Part shown: piece by piece, positions 59,855-64,000 of the stretch | Layout: every line of letters starts with the position of its first letter | Numbering within the stretch: position 1 is the stretch's first letter | Assembly (NCBI RefSeq): GCF_029873635.1 | Contig: NC_080418.1 | Coordinates: forward strand, 9,691,062-9,755,061 | Direction: 5' to 3' | DNA length: 64,000 nt | DNA from: Malania oleifera | Taxonomy: Eukaryota > Streptophyta > Magnoliopsida > Santalales > Ximeniaceae | The notes under the pieces: generated by a model | The model's database searches: none | Seen by the model: the letters and a program-made list of their open reading frames with translations, nothing else | What the model was told of the DNA's origin: nothing | Made by a program: the position numbers and the translations under genes

Positions 59855-60985
59855 TTACTCCTGTTCAACTTGTATAGTTACATGATGAATTCTGTATGTT
59901 TTTTCACAGTAATCCCTAATCTTGTGAAGAATTTCATTTGATTTCACTCCAGGCTCAGCTACTATATGGCATACCAACACTATTTTCCCAGTGGTTATGG
60001 ACCAAACATGCAGATCAAGAACAGCATTAACTCCTTCAATACACCTTAGGCCTTTCTCGAGCATCACAGGATCAATCTCACTTGGAGTCCTCTCCGTTAA
60101 TATACCAAATATGTCTCTAAGCATAGATATCGTAGTGCTTAAAACAAAAACAGAAAAGATGAGGGTGCATATCAGATCGACAGCCAACCAGTTCGGTTTC
60201 GCCCATATAATGCCTCCAGCTATCATCACCCCGATGGATTGAATAAGATCGGCCATGGCATGAAGGTAAGGTCCTTGGAGATTTATGTTCAATGTATTGC
60301 TCTCTTTCAGAGAACTTGAGACAAGACCGGTGCTCTCTTCTGCGGTTGCTGCACATTCTGCCTCCTTCTCATGGTCATGATCTTCGTGCAAGCAGGCATG
60401 ACCATGATGAATGTGATTGTGGCCGAGCCACGTGATCATGATTAAGTTGATCAAAAACCCAAATGCTGCCACTGCAAACATGATCTTCCCATTCACCATT
60501 GCCATTTCGTGAAGTATTCTGTTAATCGCTTCGTAGATCAAGATTCCTGAAATCAGCCAAATGAGAAGTACAGATGTAAGGGCTCCCAAAACCTCAAGAC
60601 GATCAAATCCAAAGGACTGACGTGATGTCGGTTTCCAACTTGAAGCCCATATGGTGAAAAGAGAAATGGAGACACTGGCAACATCACTGAGCAAGTGGAG
60701 AGCATCTGTTAGAACCGCAAGGCTGTTGGCTTTCATGCCTCCAATAATCTCCACTGTCATGAAAATCAGATACAAAACGATAAGCCCAGAAAGTTTTGTG
60801 GCTGACTTTGATCGTTGTTCTGACTCTAAAACATTACTTTCTAGATTTGAGAAGGCACAAAAACGAGGGCTAGACAGTTGTTGGGGAGTAGAAAGTATAT
60901 TAATTTGTTCAGAGGTTTTCAGCATCTCAATTTCTTGCTTGTGTTCTGTTGTCAAAATAGATATGTCCTGATGTTCCATCTGCAT
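59855..60985 (-). CDS. MTPB1: Metal tolerance protein (CDF/ZnT family), MTPB1-like, single exon
   Basis: The 376-aa protein has about 64 N-terminal cytosolic residues and then six membrane helices. The first is KLSGLIVLYLIFMTVEIIGG, followed by the second helix with LTDALHLLSDVASVSISLF, which holds the metal-site His and Asp residues. After helix 4 comes a short His-rich loop, GHNHIHHGHACLHEDHDHE, and helix 5 has HAMADLIQSIGVM with the second His/Asp pair. A C-terminal cytosolic domain (LDLHVWSITTGKIVLVCHI) ends VTIQVEQE. Members export Zn2+ from the cytosol, usually into the vacuole, in exchange for protons. The length and the short His loop fit MTPB1 better than MTP1, which has a longer His-rich loop. 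Lack of introns is normal for this clade. An alternative start, the third codon (MEHQD), is possible. Confidence 0.93.
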   Translation of the reverse strand: MQMEHQDISILTTEHKQEIEMLKTSEQINILSTPQQLSSPRFCAFSNLESNVLESEQRSKSATKLSGLIVLYLIFMTVEIIGGMKANSLAVLTDALHLLSDVASVSISLFTIWASSWKPTSRQSFGFDRLEVLGALTSVLLIWLISGILIYEAINRILHEMAMVNGKIMFAVAAFGFLINLIMITWLGHNHIHHGHACLHEDHDHEKEAECAATAEESTGLVSSSLKESNTLNINLQGPYLHAMADLIQSIGVMIAGGIIWAKPNWLAVDLICTLIFSVFVLSTTISMLRDIFGILTERTPSEIDPVMLEKGLRCIEGVNAVLDLHVWSITTGKIVLVCHIVAEPGVKSNEILHKIRDYCEKTYRIHHVTIQVEQE

Positions 60986-61090
60986 GAACTATTGATGGTG
61001 AAGACTTACAAATCTAACTTCATTGCAAGAAATCAATCAAATCATGTGGAATGTAACAAGGAGATTCAATTATACGAGCTGGCATGATCC

Positions 61091-61097
61091 TTATATA
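61091..61097 (-). promoter_or_regulatory. TATA box of the MTP gene
   Basis: CTATATAAGG on the minus strand lies about 106 bp before the ATG at 60985, a normal plant distance. Confidence 0.65.
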
Positions 61098-61099
61098 GA

Positions 61100-63680
61100 T
61101 AACAATTGAGCCATGTGTCTTCTCTGACCTCTAAATGGCCAATCCTAATTTACAGTGTTTTTTAATTGAAATTTTAGTTAAATTTATGAGGACCAATTAG
61201 ATATCCTACTTTCAATTTTAAAATTTGTAAATTTTTTTTATTTTGAATGAGAGGTCCACATAATTTTAATTTTTTACCAATCATTCTTCCTGATTCTGAC
61301 TTGGTAATATTTCTTTGGAAAGAAAAGGAGGCACATTTATTATGTTTTTAAAAAGGGAACCTCATAGATTATCAGTATTTTTTTTTCTGTCATACTTTCA
61401 TTTTTGGAAACATAGATATGCATATTTATGATAATTTTAAAAGAGAGACATCTTTTTTCTCCTGATATTTGAAAGAATGCAAACATATTTATTTTAATTT
61501 CAAAACCTTTTCTTTTGGAAAAAAATGATCATGTATTTTTAAATTTCAAATGCTAGCAATTACTTTTTTGAAAAGTGCTTATACATGTAGACAGATTACA
61601 TAGTGATAAAAAACACAAAAAATATTTCTCATAATTAAAATTAATATTTTATCCACTAAAACTATACATTTTTTACATTGAACCAAATCTTATTAAGAAC
61701 ACTGTGCAAAACATCACATTAAAATCTAAACAGTAAAACACAGTCAGTAAATATTTCTACCTAAACTGTGGAACAAAACAGACTACAAAATGCCTCAACA
61801 AAAACACCCAACTACTCATAAATAATTTATGAATTGAAAAAAATACAAAAAAATCACATCAATGCTACAAGGGTAGTATCCCATAAAACTTCTATTTAAG
61901 AATTGATGGGCAACTTTTTAATGCGTTTTGCATTGCACAAAAGTTTATTAATTTTTTTTAGACAATAGAAATCCTTAAGTGTAGGTGAATTACAATACCC
62001 GTGCGATGGGCTCGTTGCTTTTAATGCAAAAAGGTTAGCTGTATCTGTTAAAACCCACTTATATTGAAGAATCAGAAGGAAACTAGTATGCTCATAGCAA
62101 AAAATTAGGATTTCAAGATGCTAGGCTACCTCCTCTTTTTAAGACGTAGATGTGTTGTATACACATATATGAGAACAAACAACAGTTGGCTAATATCAAC
62201 AGAACGAATTTTAAAAATGGAACAAAATACTGTAGTAGATAATTTGCTAACAGATGAGAGACAGATATGACTGACTAGAGACTTAAATAGAAGGGAATTG
62301 ACCAATAAGAGCCAAAGAAAGTTGTTTTAGAATAATGAAGTTTTGAACGAAGTGGTAAATTTGAAGATAAGATGAAAGGGAACCAGGGAAAAAAAAATCA
62401 TATCACATCAAGTGATCCAAAACTGTGAATAGATGGACAATTCTGCGAGGTTGGGCTAAGAAAGAACTACAATCAGGATAACTAAATATGTGTTATTTTC
62501 TCAATGGTCCCCTCTAGTGTTGTAACTATAATCAAGATGATTAAAATTAATTACGCATTCATAATCACAATGTTTTCCTCTAGTTAAATGCATACTGACA
62601 TATAAGCATAGAAAGTTTGAATGAATAGGTCAAATCATATCATCCATAATAACCCAAGAGTCTAAAATTCAAAATCCCCGGGTCTATGCATTGCATGCGA
62701 CGAACCATTTCAGATGGCTTTCCCTGTTCTCTCTTGGTCTATGCTAATTCTTGCTTTTCATTGATTCTACCTTTTTTCTTTTAATAAGATCTGTTGTTCT
62801 TGGATATTAGCATCCCCATTTTGACCATGCTCATTTTATAGATGTAGAGGTATTTGAACACTTAAACAACTTTTATTATAAAGCATTATTGGCCATGTGA
62901 CCATTAAATTTAGACTTTAAATATATAGGTATTCAATGATCAAACAACAATAAAGCACTTTCTCAGTTCATCAAGCCTGCTCTATTGCCATGGCCAACAA
63001 GCTCTTCAATCACCCCTCTCTAATGGAGATTGATACATGATGATGACAATGATAGATTTTTGGCGTGCAATGACCAATTAATGTTTTCCCTTGTTTTAAA
63101 AGATTGTGATACACAATCCAACTCGTTCAGTCTTTATCTTTCTTACTTCCCACACAATATGGCCAATGGATTGACATTTATAATTAAAGAAAATAGTTTA
63201 CAGAAACTTGGCATCGTGAAAAATCAGCATTTCCAAACTCAGACACGACTAGCTCATGGATCACCCGCACTTCGACCGTCCAACCCCGTTACCCAATATT
63301 GAGTCAACCCACTAAAAGATGGAAAAAGACTAGAAAACACGATTTGTTACTAAGTATACACACACAAAGGAAATTTAACCAGGTGAAACCAATGGCAAGC
63401 CTTTGTTAAATCTCCCCCCTTTTTTCAATAAATAATTTCTACTATTTTATTGGCAACTTAAGTACTCCAAAGACTAATATAAACATCCTATCCAATTCAT
63501 GTCAGAGAACACGGGGTAAGTCGCAGTCATAGGCATATATGCATCCTAAACAACCCTAGGTTATACTCTTTACTCAAAGTAACAAATGAGGGTTCAAACA
63601 TGGTTACATGCACAAATTAAGACTTGAATATGTATACATCCGAGAACATAAAATGGAGCAACACAGGATCTTGCATAATT
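61100..63680. other. Long stretch without a recognised gene
   Basis: AT-rich sequence with no convincing coding region, RNA gene or transposon ends. Open frames here (for example 63030-63302, plus) show no recognisable protein. Confidence 0.5.
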
Positions 63681-64000
63681 TTCATTTATTCTGGAATGGG
63701 AACACCAAAAAAATAAATAAAAAATCCGCTTACAAATCACAAACTACAAACAGAATCACCATGTACATACAATGAGAGAACAAATAGGAAATTTACCATC
63801 TTCTCTCCTCGTCAACCGATGATGCTTCTACAAAATTATACATACAGGAGGACAGGTTTTGAGATTGGTACCTGGCCCTCAACCCAAAAGAGAGCGATAC
63901 GATACAGCAGAAGCGCCAATGGCCTAGATTATATCAGCGAACGCGAACGAAACATTTAGCCGGGAATCAGCGAACAATGGGAAGCTTCAAGAGAGTCTTC
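63680..64000 (-). other. Possible 3' end of a gene continuing to the right
   Basis: Composition becomes less AT-rich towards the right edge. Read on the minus strand, the last bases allow short C-terminal tails in two frames (for example KTLLKLPIVR then stop). This would fit the last codons and 3' UTR of a leftward gene whose body lies beyond 64000. The call rests on composition only. Confidence 0.25.

Noticed and set aside
63030-63302. Open frame of 90 aa near the right end
   Set aside because: No recognisable protein, no TATA box or splice sites nearby, and composition like the surrounding intergenic DNA.

Overview
The window is plant nuclear DNA, most likely from a woody eudicot. The evidence is AT-rich intergenic sequence, GT-AG introns, plant-type TATA boxes, plant gene families (RABA2 GTPase, MTP/CDF transporter, elongin C, a WOX-type homeodomain) and a nest of Tekay-like and SIRE-like LTR elements, a Pack-MULE and tRNA-derived SINEs. 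I cannot name the species.

Layout: 1-3237 is the promoter-side end of a minus-strand Ty3/gypsy element that runs off the left edge. 3238-18146 is host sequence with two tRNA-Ser(AGA) genes (3961-4042, 4365-4446), a single-exon 217-aa coiled-coil gene of unknown function (6624-7277), three decayed direct repeats of that gene's leader region, two SINEs, a small foldback/MITE and a complete three-exon elongin C gene (13682-16834, minus). 18147-54403 is a transposon nest, described next. 54404-64000 returns to host sequence with a two-exon RABA2 small GTPase (56122-58642, plus), a single-exon MTPB1-like metal transporter (59855-60985, minus) and a long stretch with no gene I can recognise.

The nest can be read layer by layer from target-site duplications (TSDs). 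The outer layer is a SIRE-like copia LTR (pieces 18147-19386, 42123-42464, 52035-52461), followed directly by a second LTR of the same family (52462-54403). Into the first LTR went a Pack-MULE (19387-42113, TIRs near 190 bp, 9-bp TSD) carrying a piece of a DUF247 gene. Into the Pack-MULE went a Tekay-like gypsy element in minus orientation (20056-41616, TSD CATGG). Into that element's downstream LTR went two insertions: a non-autonomous LTR element (20394-28953, TSD ACGAC), and a solo LTR (29525-33799, TSD GTGAA) that itself holds another solo LTR (30639-32907). A separate full-layout Tekay-like element (42465-52029, TSD AAAAT) sits in the outer copia LTR.

The most interesting object is the non-autonomous element 20394-28953. 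Its two 2.8-kb LTRs are almost identical, so it inserted recently. It has a tRNA-Met primer site and a polypurine tract but no gag or pol. Its only clear gene, in the element's own sense, is an uninterrupted 230-aa protein with a WUSCHEL/WOX-type homeodomain, a WUS-box-like motif and an EAR-like C-terminus. That gene has its own TATA box and an upstream 81-bp minisatellite rich in G-box-like sites. It looks like a developmental regulator captured by a mobile element. A second theme is that several unrelated LTR families here carry dense arrays of short palindromes upstream of their TATA boxes: a GTCGAC core in the gypsy and copia LTRs, GTGGGCCCCAC in the homeobox-bearing element.
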